Shown in pieces: positions 25,514 through 36,443 of a stretch of DNA of 64,000 bases. Position 1 is the stretch's first letter. Every line of letters starts with the position of its first letter. The DNA comes from Puccinellia tenuiflora. Lineage: Eukaryota; Streptophyta; Magnoliopsida; Poales; Poaceae. The position numbers and the translations under genes are program-made. The notes under the pieces are model-generated. The model searched no databases. It was not told the DNA's origin and was given only the letters and a program-made list of their open reading frames with translations. The stretch is from the NCBI GenBank assembly GCA_012064385.1, contig QRDG01000527.1:2060349-2124348 (forward strand), read 5' to 3'.

Positions 25514-27531
25514 TGATACGTGTCAAACGTATCTATAATTTTTTATTGATCCATGCTAGTTTTGTGATATTGTCACATGTTTCTATTATCATATTATATC
25601 ATTTTTATGCATTTTGTCGGACTAACCTATTGACAAGATGCCTAGTGCCAGTTTCCTGTTTTTGCTGTTTTTACATTTCAGAAAATTTACTTCTGGAAAT
25701 ATTCTCGGAATTGGACGAAAATTTACGGGGAATTTTTGTTCAACGGAAGGCACCTGCAGACCAAAGGCTGACCTGGGGGCACCCACAGGCCAGGGGCGGC
25801 CCCCTGCCGCGGCCCTAGGGCAGCCCGCGGGTGGGACCCGCCCCTGCCCTGTGGGCACCCCCTCGGCCCCCTCCGACGCCTATAAAATCACATTAACCCT
25901 AAAAATGTCGAGGCAGCCATTATTTTCCAGAGAAGTCACCCCGATGCGCCGTCACCATAAACCGTAGATCGGGGGTGATTCTGAAGCTGATCCCGGCACC
26001 CTGCCGGAGGGGAGATCGATCCTGGAGGGCTCTTCATCGCCATGCCTTCCTCCGGGATGATTTTTGAGTAGTCCCACCTTGGACCACGGGTCTATGGCAG
26101 TAGCTAGATGGTAGTCGCTCTCTCTTGTGCTTCATGTCTTATGATCTTGTGAGCTGCCTAACATGGTCAAGATCGACTATTGTAATGCTATGTGATGTGT
26201 TTGCTGGGATCCGATGGATTATGAAGTTATGATCAGATTGTGCGGAAATTCGCATCGGCGCCCGGGCGTACCAGCTCCCGTTTTTCGGGAGGAAAAAAAA
26301 ACTTATGAAAACTTTTCAAAAAAATGCGAAAAAAATCATGCACATACCCGACTATGTTCCGCACCATCGTGAAAATTTCGCATCAAAATATCATCGTATG
26401 CGCCCTGGGGAAAAATGACAAAATTCTGACAAGAAATTCAAATTCCGGATCTCACATGCTGTCAGAATTTTGGCATTTTCGCCCAGGTCGCATACGATGA
26501 TATTTTGATGCGAAATTTTTCACGATGGTGCGGAACATGGTCGGGTACGTGCATGATTTTTTTCGCATTTTTTTGCAAAGTTTTTGATTTTTCAATTTTT
26601 TTTGAAAATCACCGGGAGCTGGTGTGCCCGGGCACAGAAACGCCGCTCTCCAGATTGTGCATGATTCTTATATGTTGATTTATGTTCATGCATGCTCTCC
26701 GATGTGCGTAGTTACTTTGGCCAAGTGATTGTGTGTATCTCCAAGAGGGAGTATTTATGCTAGATAGTGGGTTCATGACCCCTTTTGTTCTTGGGCACGA
26801 GTGACAGAAACGTCTAAGGGCGAGGGTGTGCTGTTGCTACTAAGGGTAAAACAGCGGGTATTAATGTCTCTTTTGATATTAGTATTGCTTACTTCATGCG
26901 GTTTACTTAATGCAATTGTTTTTTGCTTGCAACTTAATACCGTTGGATGATAGGCTGGATAGCGATCCCGCAGTGGACTTTTTAGACAAAGATGCAGTTG
27001 GACTCAACGGTCTTTGTTCATTTTCGTGATGCCTACATAAATATTATCATGTTCTCTTTGTCATAGCTAGATTATGTTTGTGTTTTAATCTTGTCAATTG
27101 CCCAGCTTAATTTGTTTACCCATCATATGAGTGTTTTATTTACTTGAGAGACTCCACTAGTGAACGCATGGCCCCCGATCCATCTTTTTACATTAATTGC
27201 AATCTTTATTCATCACTTTTCATCATCATTACTCCACTGGTCCATTTCCATATTTTCATCTATTTCACTATACAATTAATCGCTTTGTTTTCTACGAGAC
27301 CGAAAGATGGACAACCTTTCCGCCGTTGGGGGCAAAGTATTTTGGTTGAGTGTGTGCAGGTCCACGTCTGTTGAAGATTAAGCGCTAGAGATCTTCAACA
27401 TTCACTTTGTTGTTGATTTCAAAGTCCTACTGGTTCGATAAACCTCGGTTCATTAACGAGGGAAAACTACTACTTGCTACATCCACGTCTTCGCTTGGGG
27501 CACCACCCAACGCATCATTCACCGATTAGCA
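25514..27531 (+). repeat. 3' LTR of element D, carrying a MITE
   Basis: It starts TGATACGTGTCAAACGTATC and ends CACCGATTAGCA. Subtracting the MITE and its 10-bp duplication leaves 1601 bp, matching the 1609-bp 5' LTR. Confidence 0.92.
26244..26650. mobile_element. Mutator-type foldback MITE in the 3' LTR of element D
   Basis: The segment is absent from the 5' LTR and flanked by a perfect 10-bp duplication CAGATTGTGC (26234-26243 and 26651-26660). Both ends start with G. The terminal inverted repeat is clearest in CCCGGGC..ACCAGCTCCCG. Almost the whole 407 bp folds on itself: GCGAAAAAAATCATGCAC on the left pairs with GTGCATGATTTTTTTCGC on the right. The 9-10-bp duplication and the G-starting ends fit a Mutator-derived MITE. 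Confidence 0.85.
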
Positions 27532-29128
27532 GCTCTCACAAGTGTCTTGGCGTTGTCGGCGATGATTTTACTCGGTGTCATGGGGCGTAGCACAAGGTTT
27601 TTGTTGTTCCACTTTAAGCTATAGTAGTTTGTGCACCCATCATGCGTAGCGGCCTTGTCAAATTGCCAGTGTTGGGTTTGGGTCACCATCACAATAGATG
27701 TATGCATTGTCTTCATCCAAGCTTTGCTTAGTGGCCAGCTTGTTCAACATCATCGCTCATAGAGTCGTAGTCGCCATTATCATTGATGATCATCACCTTT
27801 TTGTTGGTGCACTCAAATGACTTGTGTCCTTGACCTCCACACTTGGAGAAGGTGACATATGACTTGCTGGTTGAGGTTGAAGGAACCATTTCCTTGATCG
27901 TGGGTGAAGGTTGAGTTGGGGCAACTTTGGCATTGCCTTGAGGTGAAGCTTGAGCCATGGGTTGCATTCATGATGCGGCTCTGTTGGCGAAGAAAAGTTT
28001 GTCTTGATGTACTTAAGTTCTTCCACGACTTGACGATCTGCCTTCATTGCTTGGTGCACTAACTCAACAAGATTTTCATAGGGTTGGAACTCAACAATCT
28101 TCTTTATTGGGTAAGTGAGGCCGTTCAAGAAACATGCCATTCATTGTTCCTCGGACTCTCCAATGTGTGCACGAGAGAGAGAGTTGATTCCATCTCCTTG
28201 TAGTACTCATCAACTGACTTGTGGCCTTGTTTGAGCTCTTGCAACTTCTTGTACAAATCACGAGCATAGTCGTGTGGCACAAAGCGCTTATGCATTTCCT
28301 TCTTCATGTCACTCCATGATTCAATGGGAACTTCTAAGGATTCTTCGAGTTGTTCCCACCAAAGTTGCGCATAGCCCTCGAGTTCTAGGTAAGCGAGGTC
28401 GACTCTCCTATAAGTTGGCACCTTTTTATACACGGAATAGTTTGGAGACCTTGGATTCCTATGCAATGTAGTCCTCCGGGTCGTTGGTGCCATGAAAATT
28501 GGGTATGACCATCTTGGGGGATTGATACGTGGATTGCGCTCATCATCTTCATCATCACGATGGCGTTGGCGATCTCGGTTACGAGGCCTTGGGGGTTGGC
28601 GTGATGGATAATCCTCATCGTTTTCAAGATCAACATAGTTGTTGCCCAAGGGCACGCGGTGAGCTCGATGAGGAGGTAGTTCATGACGATGGCGCCTATG
28701 ATCCTCATGGTGAGGTTGAGGGTATGATTTGCGTGCTGGTGAGGTATCTCTTGACGATGGCGCCCTTGATGATGTTGATGGTCCAAGTTTTATTGTTGTT
28801 GAGGGATGTCACGGCGATGGCGCTCTTGGTGGTGTTGGTGACCTTGATCATCCTCACTTGGCGCGTGGCTTCTTGCGTTGGAGCAGTGAGAGCTTTGCAA
28901 CTTGACCTTGAAGATCGACCATGACCTCTATCGAGGAGTTTGCTCATGGAGTCTTCGAGGCGAGCAAAACGCTCATTGCTCTCCCGTTGCACGGCATGTT
29001 GACGCTCTATGTTCTCGTGTTGTGCAGCTTGGTGGCACTCTTCGTAGCGGCGCAAGTTGTCGTCCATGTATCTCATGAGGGCTTCCTCTTGTTTGCTTGT
29101 GCAGGTGTCTTGGTCTTTCCTAGCCATG
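27532..29128 (-). pseudogene. Element A gag and protease-linker region (frameshifted)
   Basis: Reading leftward from about 29128 (MARKDQDTCTSKQEE), the N-terminal part includes a likely coiled coil (RYMDDNLRRYEECHQ). It is followed by the retrotransposon Gag domain (WWEQLEESLEVPIESW and FVPHDYARDLYKKLQ, about 28400-28240). A zinc knuckle comes next (KCGGQGHKSFEC, about 27840-27805); its first cysteine appears lost, reading TFSKC. Then comes the linker to RT (NYYSLKWNNKNLVLRP, about 27630-27585). At least three frames are needed, so frameshifts are present. The sequence continues at 20533 beyond element D. Confidence 0.82.
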
Positions 29129-29882
29129 ATAAGAACACACAAGTGATATGTGGAATATGTGGTAGCTAAAACCTTTCTTACCTTTGCTGATCGTATTGGA
29201 ACGAGTGCACCTGCCAAGAGAAATGATTTGTCACAAGGCAATTGGTTTGATTCAAAAGACCCCAAAGCAAACTCACACACACACACACTTATGAGGAGCT
29301 ATAGGTATGGCAAAGTGGCAAGAAATCGAACCTAAACAAGCGATAAGGTTATTGAAAGAGGTAGAAGATAACCATAATGACCAAGAAGCAAAAGAACCAA
29401 TCCACACGGTAAAGACAACAACAAGAGAACACACGCTTGGTGACAAAGGTGGATGGTGCAACTCTAGGTGTGAGCAAGATGGACCTAACAAAGACTATGC
29501 TCGTGTCGCACCACCTCTCGATGGACGACTAACTCAAGTGTCTTGATGAGGAGCAACCGATTTGCACAAGTGAACACACCTTACTCTCTTGGATTTTGGA
29601 GCTTTGAGATGCTAAGAAAGATAAACGTTCACGGGTCGGCTTTATCTCTCTTTTTTTTTATTTCGTCCGAGTTGAGACCGCTACAAGAAGTTCCTCACAA
29701 GTTTGAAGTAACTATCACTTGGTGCCACACTAGTGCAATGCCCACACTTATAAGAACTAGTTCCAAGGATCAGTTTTGCGAAAGGGAAAGGGTTTGACGT
29801 AAGTTATACCTTTGGTTATTGTCATTGATCTCATACTTGCGGATGTAGGTGTGGTGGAAACATGATCCAAATCCGTGGAAAC

Positions 29883-29899
29883 CCTTGCTCTTGATACCA
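29883..29899 (-). other. Primer-binding site of element A (tRNA-Met type)
   Basis: On the minus strand TGGTATCAAGAGCAAGG follows the LTR end CTACATCA by two bases. It has one extra A compared with the usual site. The following bases (GGTTTCCACGGATTTG) closely match those after the primer site of element C. Confidence 0.85.
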
Positions 29900-29901
29900 T
29901 A

Positions 29902-30488
29902 TGATGTAGGGTTGGCCTGATCTTCACGAATTTGGGGGCGAGAGACAAGAGGAAAACGGAGGGGAAAGAGCAAATACAAATAAACACGGGGAAACACGGC
30001 AAAACTTGCAAGGTTGATCACCCCGCAACAATCCCTAAACAAGAGAGCCTCCGGATCTCACAAACCAAACTAATCTTACCCTTGATGAAACCAAGTTCTC
30101 TTAACGGCTGGTCCAACGATCCAGTAGAACCTCGAAAGGAAGATTGGCTATTCCCTACTTGAATCTCTTGAGAAAGAGTAGGTAAACATAAGAGGAATCA
30201 TCTCCACAAGAGGAGCCCTTGGAAGGGAAGAGGAGCCATGCTCATCAAGTTCTAACTTAAGTCTGCCCTAGATCTGAGCCTCTTGTACGGTTATATAGTA
30301 GGTGGGGCGAAGGGGTAGGTGGCAAGGGAGGTACATGGCGTAGCATTCCATCCATTGGTGTGTCAAAGTCACACATCGAGAGGAGGAGAGAGTTCACCTT
30401 AGCTTGAATTGTCTTTGTGCGTGCTCTTGTCATCGGACCAATTGGTAGGGGTTCTTGAGTGTCGATGTCCGGGTGTATGGCTACATCA
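29902..30488 (-). repeat. 5' LTR of element A (internally deleted)
   Basis: This LTR runs TGATGTAG...CTACATCA and is 587 bp long. It lacks the 502-bp GC-rich block present in the other LTR, at a CATG junction (30334-30337). Confidence 0.88.
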
Positions 30489-30905
30489 CCTTGTCGGAGA
30501 GAAAGAGTCGTAACTGCTATTGGAGGAGCAGATATGTGACGCTCCAATAAAGATCTGCGCCAGACCTCAGCCCCTCGTGATAAGACAGCGCAACTCTGAC
30601 TCTGATAAAGAGCTACGAAGAAAGAACCAGGCGGGTTGACGCCGTGAAAAATCGCCGAACGGAACAACTGTCGCTATTAATCGTACACCACCGGAAACCT
30701 ACACAGGAACTTCGACTTCACAGCAACAAACACATCGAGGCAAACCCACGAACACGCCGGAGAAGAGCCGACTAACACAACCAAAGCCACGTCTGCCTCT
30801 ACCTGGTTGTTTTTGCATCTCTGCCTTGTGAGATTCGTGGCAGCATATACGGTAGTCCAGATGACTTAGCCGTTCAATCTAAATATGGGTTCTCAATAAC
30901 GTTAG
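30489..30905. other. Probable 5' part of the split non-LTR element, then short flank
   Basis: About 30489-30855 would join 14321 if element A were removed. A weak direct repeat (8 of 10: TTCGAGATGA at 14141-14150 and GTCCAGATGA near 30856-30865) could be its target duplication. No coding motif is visible. 30866-30905 is plain flank ending in the GTTAG target duplication of element B. Confidence 0.35.
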
Positions 30906-31361
30906 TGACGTGGGGTTACCACGCCAAATCCCTCGGATGACATCCTTGGGTTGAGAGAATAGGAGAAGAAGATGGTGGTACTGGTGGATTCGTCGGCTGA
31001 CAAGAGAGATTTACCCAGGTTCAGGTCCCCGAAGGTAAAAGCCCTATGTCTTGCTTGTCTGGTATTGATGATGATGAGCTTACAGATCGATTACAATGGC
31101 GAGATCGTGAGATGCGATCTCGCTAGGGTTTTTGGTGGTGAGTATGAGCGTACCCTAGGTCGGCGGCCCTCCCAGTCCTTAAATAGTGGGACTGGGTCTC
31201 GGGTCCTTTTACCGACTAGGTTTACATCTGGGCCTGCCGACCTAATATTTCTGAGTCTTTCCTTCGGGGCCTCCTTCCTGGGCCTTATGACCGATGGGCC
31301 TTCATCCTCTTCCGCACCAGGGTAGTCCATGGTGACACACCCGAAAGGTGTACCCACATCA
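30906..31361 (-). repeat. 3' LTR of element B
   Basis: On the plus strand it runs TGACGTGGGG...CCCACATCA and is 456 bp long, pairing with 45396-45851. Confidence 0.93.
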
Positions 31362-32484
31362 GTAGCCCCCGAGGACCTAGTAGACTTGGAGAGTCTGGTA
31401 GGGACTCCTCCGCATTGTATCGTCCTGGTGCGAGTTATGCTTTTAGTGATTTATTCGTATCCGTGTTTCAGGACGCTTAGTGGTGGATCACGCATAATAA
31501 GCCTGGTACTCTCGACGGATTGGGATTAGTTAAGTGCTCTTGGGCACAATCATTATTAGCGTACATCAAACTCGAGTCCCCAGACTCGAGCTTGGAGGCT
31601 AGTCCCTTCGACTCCAGCCGCTTGGGATCTTACGGAGTCGAATTCGGCCAGAAAGGGTACCCAACGCGTCCGTCGGGATTTTCATCACACCTGTTGGTAC
31701 GGAACTTTGTTCAGGTGCATCAGCTGTTGCTGTCAGCCCCAGCCCAACTTGACAAGCCAGTGGGACTTACCTTTGCACTTCAGAGTGCAGCATCCGAGGG
31801 TCAGCTGTATTTGATTCATCTCGGGTATGTTGCTCGGGTTACACCGAAGTCGATAACCTTTCGAGTGTTCCACAGTCGTGCTTCCATCGAGTGCGCGGTG
31901 GCGCTCCTGAGGGGAGTGTTTCCCAAATTTATGCTGAATTATTTATGACTGGGGATAATCTCAACCCATTTATTTTGTCGAAGGCCGAGGGATTTCTTTT
32001 GCTCCCGATGGGAGTGAGCAGATGCAAACTTGTTCAGTCTGACGGCATATGGGAGTCGATACTTTGTCGAGTAAGACCGCGCCGAAGGCAGTCTGTATCT
32101 TTTGCGTCATGAATGACGTCACGCGTGTGCGCTGTGTTACCGAGGCGCTCTGCCGTTTGGCCTGCCAGAAGTGGCAGTACGAAACGTCACGTCGGTTTGA
32201 CTGGTGGGCGCGAAAATTTCGCCACGCCTTGATGATGGCCTCCTCGTTTCTCGTGCGTAGTAGGCGACACGGCCGGCGACGGTTGCCCTCCGCACGCGCC
32301 ACGTGTGGGGTTGGATGTGCTCCGTTTTGCTCGATGAATATTGGACGGCACAGATCGCCCAGTCCAATGGATAAGTAGGGGGGGCGCCCCCGCGGTGAAA
32401 AAGGCACAATCCCCATTCTCACCGCCGAAGTTCTCCTTCTCCCCCTTGCGCTCTGCCTCTCTGCTCGTAGCCACCAAAGCGCCC
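31362..32484. other. Element B, region between 3' LTR and antisense gene
   Basis: No convincing ORF is present. AGTAGCCCCCGAG (31361) and similar phrases CTCCCGATGGGAGT (32005, 34246, 34373) recur, as is common in this element type. The stretch would be the promoter and 5' leader of the antisense gene. 32380-32484 is C-rich, without a clear TATA box. Confidence 0.5.
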
Positions 32485-33930
32485 ATGTCCACCTCCGGCA
32501 TGAAAAAGATCTCCGCAAAGAAGAGGTCCCCCGGCGTCACCGCTGCCGGCGCCGGCACAGCCGATGGGCTGAAAAAGATTCACAGCGACTGGCACAGGTC
32601 GTTCGTGGATGAGCGCCAGCTGGAGGCGCTGCGTCGCGACGGCCTCCTGCCGCCGTTGGAGAAGATGGCGACGCGGGCGCCCGGCGACGAGGTGGCCCCT
32701 CGTCCCCGCGACGGCGAGCGCGTCTGCTTCATCGATTTCATGAACAGGGGATTCGCCTTCCCTATTCACGAATTCGTCCGGGGGCTGATGTACGCGTACG
32801 GCGTCCAGCTCCACGACTTCACGCCGAACGCCATCCTCCACATCAGCTGCTTCATCGTCCTGTGCGAGTGCTTCCTCGGCATTCACCCGCACTGGGGGCT
32901 GTGGCAACGGATCTTCAACGTGAAGCGCAACGCCGGCGCTCGCGATGTATACCCCGTCGGGGGCTTAGGCATCCAAACCCGTGGCGACATCGAGTACTTC
33001 AACCTGAAGCAACTTGAGTCCGCGCAGAACTGGAGGAAAAAGTGGTTCTACGTCACCGACGTCCACCAGCCCGGGCAGAAGTACGAGGTTCCCCCGTTCC
33101 GTGCTGGCGTGACCGTGACGATGAAGAAATCCTGGACGCACCGCCCCGACGCCCGAGAGACCAAGGAGTCTGAACCCCTCATGTCTCGGGTGTCGGATCT
33201 GCTGAAGACCGCCGACAGGGAGGTAAGTGGCGTTCACCTCATTGCCACTTTCATCAGAAGGCGGGTGCACCCGATTCAAGCTCGGGCGCACCCGTTGTTC
33301 GAGTTTGCTGGAGTCGCCGACGTGACACGCACATCCGCGGAGGAGTTGTCCACGAGCGAGGTCGAGTCTCGCGTTTGCGCGGTGACCATGCTCAAGGTCG
33401 GCGAGGCGAACATACTTGAATCGCCCGTGGTGCCATTCAGCCTCGAGAACCCTGTTCCGGAGGTATGTGCTTGGTTCTTGTATTTATTTTCTCTGTTTGT
33501 TGTGTTCGCCGATGTTTTGATTGCTGAGAGAGATTCTTTGTTTTTCTGCCCGAAGGGCTTCTCGACGTTTGTCAGCCTTCCTCCTCTTCCTGAGAGGAAG
33601 GGGACTTCTGCGGCCCCTGACTTGCGGGGTGATCCTGATGAACAGGACATTTCTGTCTGTTCCGTTGCGTCGGTTGAGGATGCGGAGGCTGCGGACAGTG
33701 ATGAAGTCCCTCTCATTCACCGCAAGCGTCTCCTCGACGCTGGCTCCGAGGCAGCGGGGAAGTCGAAACAGGGTCCCGTCACGGAGGGCTCCTGTTTGTC
33801 GTCGCCTCCTAGTCGTGCCGCCGAGGAGGTCCCTCCGGTGCATGATCTCGTGGAGCCTCCACCGAAGAAGGCTCGTGCTGCTCCGGACTGCCTCGACCCT
33901 GCCGCTCTGCTGACACTCCTTTGCTCATAA
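32485..33930 (+). CDS. Antisense ORF of element B: 'putative gypsy type transposon' family protein
   Basis: The frame opens at ATG 32485 (MSTSGMKKISAKKR). A conserved globular part follows (FMNRGFAFPIHEFVRGLMYAYG, LHDFTPNAILHISCFIVLCE, FFVTD-type region at about 33045, RRVHPIQARAHPLFEF). It matches my memory of the Pfam family called 'putative gypsy type transposon' (PF04195), found in grass proteomes and in antisense ORFs of Tat elements. An in-frame intron is likely at 33463-33555 (AG/GTATGT ... GAAG/GG), because the translation there becomes a Phe/Leu-rich run unlike its surroundings. The C-terminal part is acidic and Ser/Pro-rich, and ends at TAA 33930. Its role for the element is unknown. 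Confidence 0.72.
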   Translation: MSTSGMKKISAKKRSPGVTAAGAGTADGLKKIHSDWHRSFVDERQLEALRRDGLLPPLEKMATRAPGDEVAPRPRDGERVCFIDFMNRGFAFPIHEFVRGLMYAYGVQLHDFTPNAILHISCFIVLCECFLGIHPHWGLWQRIFNVKRNAGARDVYPVGGLGIQTRGDIEYFNLKQLESAQNWRKKWFYVTDVHQPGQKYEVPPFRAGVTVTMKKSWTHRPDARETKESEPLMSRVSDLLKTADREVSGVHLIATFIRRRVHPIQARAHPLFEFAGVADVTRTSAEELSTSEVESRVCAVTMLKVGEANILESPVVPFSLENPVPEVCAWFLYLFSLFVVFADVLIAERDSLFFCPKGFSTFVSLPPLPERKGTSAAPDLRGDPDEQDISVCSVASVEDAEAADSDEVPLIHRKRLLDAGSEAAGKSKQGPVTEGSCLSSPPSRAAEEVPPVHDLVEPPPKKARAAPDCLDPAALLTLLCS

Positions 33931-33989
33931 TTTTCTTGCTACTGCTTTCCCTTTCTTGTTTCTATTTGAAATTCTTGTCTTATCATGTG

Positions 33990-35640
33990 CTCATCTGCAG
34001 GGACTCTTCCTCTGGTGCGACTCTGCCGCCCAATGCGGGCAAACAGACGGACGAGGGCGACAGCACGGATGCCCGTTGTGTAGGGACAGCGGCTCCTCCA
34101 CCGCCGTCTGATCACGACGTCGCGCCGGCCGCAACTGCCTCGACTCCTGGCGACGCCCTTGTCACCATCACCGGCGCTCCTCCGCTTGCTTCAGCCGAGC
34201 ATGTAAGTAGTGCATTCCTTTTGTTTGTATCGGGTGCGCGGCAGCGCTCCCGATGGGAGTAGCCCCCGAGTCTATAGTCAACTAGGAACAGTTGGGTATA
34301 GACTCTAATCTGGTCTTTCTCCTTTGTTTTTTTGCTTTTTGTCTGTGATTTATCGGGTGCGCGACAGCGCTCCCGATGGGAGTAGCCTCTGCGCGGCGAG
34401 CAACTCCTTGTTGGGTAAGTGTTAACTCTGCTTTGTTCTGTTCTTTCTGCTTCCTTTAGTTTAAACGAGTTTCTTTTCTGCTTTCTTCAGCTAGCCTTGG
34501 CACTGTGGCATGTTCCAGCGCCCAAGCTGTTGTCGATGACTTGGACGGCGCAGTTGCTGTTGTAGAGGGTGCTGGCCAACAGGCGGGCGGTCTCCTGGAG
34601 AAGGCTACCGGCGCGCTGACGAGCTTGCACGGCAGTCTGTTTCCCAAGAGGCAGCCTCCTGCTTCCCTCGGTGAACTGGCTGAGCTCTTTGGCCCTGACG
34701 GCTCCGCCATCGACGACTTCAGACACGAGCACATGGTACGTGGCTCGCAGACCACCCTCCTTATGCTGCTGGGGCACGGCTTTGGGGGTGACCTCGACAA
34801 GGATGTGTCTGAGCTGCCCCGCGGACCCGATGGCAAGCTGGTGGCTCTCGGCAGTTTCGCCGAGCGGTCTCGCGGGTTGGCACAAAAGCTGACTGAAACC
34901 TTGGAGAAGCAGGCTATCAAGCATGCGGAGAAGGCCAAGAAGTCCACGAGCTCGCAGTAGCTACTTGTGTTTGTATTTTTCATCTTTTGTAGTTTGTCCA
35001 TTGCGATGCCTGTCGCCCTTTTGTAATGATTGTGCCAGTTGCAAACTTTATATAAGATTTTACATCTGCCTTGATGCCTTTGTGCCTTGTGACTTCTTCC
35101 AGCCCCCGTGCCTTCTTCAAGAAGGATGTCTCATACTTGTCTGCTTGGCTTGCTAACAGGTAAATCCAACGATTGCCGTCCCGCCTTCTGATGCCGCGCC
35201 ACATGTCCATGCGGCTGCGACTGCTAGTTGTTCTACTGGGAACCGCGACTCCGGGGATTATCGGCTCGCGATGCTCTGGGATCGCTGTGCTAGACCTGAG
35301 CAAGACCTGCGGGTGGCGCAGGGTGACTTGGCTGTACTGAAGTCGAAGCAGCCTCGCCCCGCTGAACGGGAAGCTTTCCTTCTTGAGGAGTTGGAAAAGG
35401 CCAACAATGACTTACTGTGTAAGTGGCTGCAAGCCCCCGAGTCTTTTGGCGTCACTCATTTCCTTTGTTGTTTCATCTTTCCTTTGTGTGTAGGTGTGCA
35501 ACAAGATCCTCAAGCTGAGGCCGGTCGGGTGGATAGTCGACTTCGCCATGTTGCCGAGGCTGTTGGGCGTGACACCACCTCGTTTTGGTCAGACCCCTCA
35601 CGAGGTCGGGTGCTGGCCGTTCTTCAGGATCGCATAATGA
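33990..35640 (+). pseudogene. Downstream exons of the antisense gene (partial)
   Basis: Exon-like blocks lie between splice-like signals: about 34000-34200 (acceptor CATCTGCAG, donor GTAAGT at 34203), about 34490-34960 (acceptor CTTTCTTCAG), about 35160-35415 (donor GTAAGT at 35419) and about 35494-35637 (acceptor GTGTGTAG). The third block encodes a probable coiled coil (EQDLRVAQGDLAVLKSK, LLEELEKANNDLL). Between exons lie copies of CTCCCGATGGGAGTAGCC. The final block is cut by element C at 35637 and would run on into the pol remnant at 41421. The exon structure is inferred from signals alone. Confidence 0.45.
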
Positions 35641-35814
35641 TGTAGGCCAACCCAACGACAACACCATGTCAAGCACTCCAACGTACGACAAGCCACCAAG
35701 GACTCCAAAGGGTGGCAAGGAACTCCATGGACTCCAATCAACTAAGGCATACGCGTGGATGAGGAGAAGGAAGCGTCATGGACAAGGAGAGGAAGAAGGA
35801 GGCGAAGACAGGCA

Positions 35815-35978
35815 GGCCGGCCTCCAGCCCGGCCTAGGCCGGCCCCCAGGCCGGCACCCCCCACCAGAGCCGGCCGGCACCCAACCAGAGCCGGCCGGCA
35901 CCCCTCCAGACGACGCCGGCCTCCAGGCCGGGCCCCCTCCAGATGCCGCCGGCCTCCAGGCCGGCCCAGGCCGGACCC
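35815..35978 (+). repeat. GC-rich minisatellite in U3 of element C
   Basis: Repeated GCCGGCCTCCAGGCCGG-type units, each partly palindromic, occupy the stretch before the TATA box. The 3' LTR counterpart (about 40852-40981) has fewer units in a different arrangement. A third, smaller copy lies in the leader at about 36731-36808. Confidence 0.85.
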
Positions 35979-36002
35979 CCACCTTTCGCCCCCTTTTGTA
36001 CT

Positions 36003-36014
36003 AAGACTATAAAT
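36003..36014 (+). promoter_or_regulatory. TATA box in the LTR of element C
   Basis: ACTATAAATAGC occurs at the same place in both LTRs (also near 41009-41020) and lies just after the minisatellite. Confidence 0.65.
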
Positions 36015-36427
36015 AGCTTTCCCCCTTTTCCATTTGAGGCAGAGAAGAATGAACTAGAGTTGAGCGTTGCTCCTTCCCGTGATGGGTTCCTCCGAGGAGG
36101 ATGATGAATCTCTTGTTGTAGCTACTCTTTCACTTAGGTGTCTCTAGTAGTGCAAACCAATCTTTCCCTTGTGGATTCTATTGGATCGGTGGACCGGCCG
36201 GTAAGAGAAATCGGTTTCATTAAGCGTGTTGTTGACTTGGGTTTTGGGATCCGGAGGCTGCTCCGTTGGGGGTTTGTTGCCGGGTGATTCTCCCTTGTAG
36301 GCTTCGCGAGTTATCCCCACGATTTGCCCTTTTTCCCCCTTTTCCCCTCCGTGTTCATCGTGTTCTTCGTGTTCATCGACCTTTCCCCCTCAAATCCGTG
36401 AAGATCGGTTCAACCCCCTACATCATT

Positions 36428-36443
36428 TGGTATCAGAGCAAGG
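36428..36443 (+). other. Primer-binding site of element C (tRNA-Met type)
   Basis: TGGTATCAGAGCAAGG begins two bases after the LTR end. The next bases (GTTGCCACGGATTTG) match element A. Confidence 0.92.

Larger units (their letters stand above)
20534..27531 (+). mobile_element. Element D: non-autonomous LTR retrotransposon inserted in element A, target duplication GCTCT
   Basis: Perfect GCTCT duplications (20529-20533 and 27532-27536) bound the element. LTRs are 20534-22142 and 25514-27531; the latter is longer only because of a 407-bp MITE. A tRNA-Asp type primer site and an AGCTTGGGGATGC polypurine stretch are in the expected places. The 3.4-kb internal region has one short broken ORF and no recognisable gag, RT or integrase, so movement would have needed proteins from another element. 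The LTRs differ by a few percent by eye, so it is older than element C. The insertion point lies in the protease-RT linker of element A. Confidence 0.93.
14322..30488 (-). mobile_element. Element A: old Ty3/gypsy retrotransposon (CRM/Reina-like) with two nested insertions
   Basis: Both LTRs begin TGATGTAG and end CTACATCA: plus-strand 14322-17641, interrupted, and 29902-30488. On the minus strand the order is 5' LTR (29902-30488), tRNA-Met primer site, gag (about 29128-27728), PR-RT-RH-INT (to about 17642), G-rich polypurine tract, 3' LTR. Flanks are CTTTG and CCTTG, a probable 5-bp target duplication with one mutation. Coding is broken by several frameshifts and by element D. Integrase and Gag sequence style point to a CRM- or Reina-type chromovirus. 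Reading past the tract into the LTR gives GPMTRAR and AKVNSLL, typical of pol tails that extend into the LTR. Confidence 0.88.
35638..36425 (+). repeat. 5' LTR of element C
   Basis: It runs TGATGTAGG...CTACATCA. It contains ACTATAAATAG at about 36004-36014, a good TATA box, about 30 bp before a likely RNA start. This suggests the U3/R border lies near 36040. Confidence 0.93.

Noticed and set aside
30525..30660. Start of the frame at 30667 (minus) as a separate gene
   Set aside because: The frame simply joins flanking non-LTR sequence to the LTR of element A. The recognisable part (GPMTRAR, KVNSLLL) belongs to the LTR-coded pol tail.
33223..33257. A 35-bp intron (GTAAGT ... CAG) in the antisense ORF
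   Set aside because: Too short for a plant intron, and the translation through it (GVHLIATFIRRR) fits the family.
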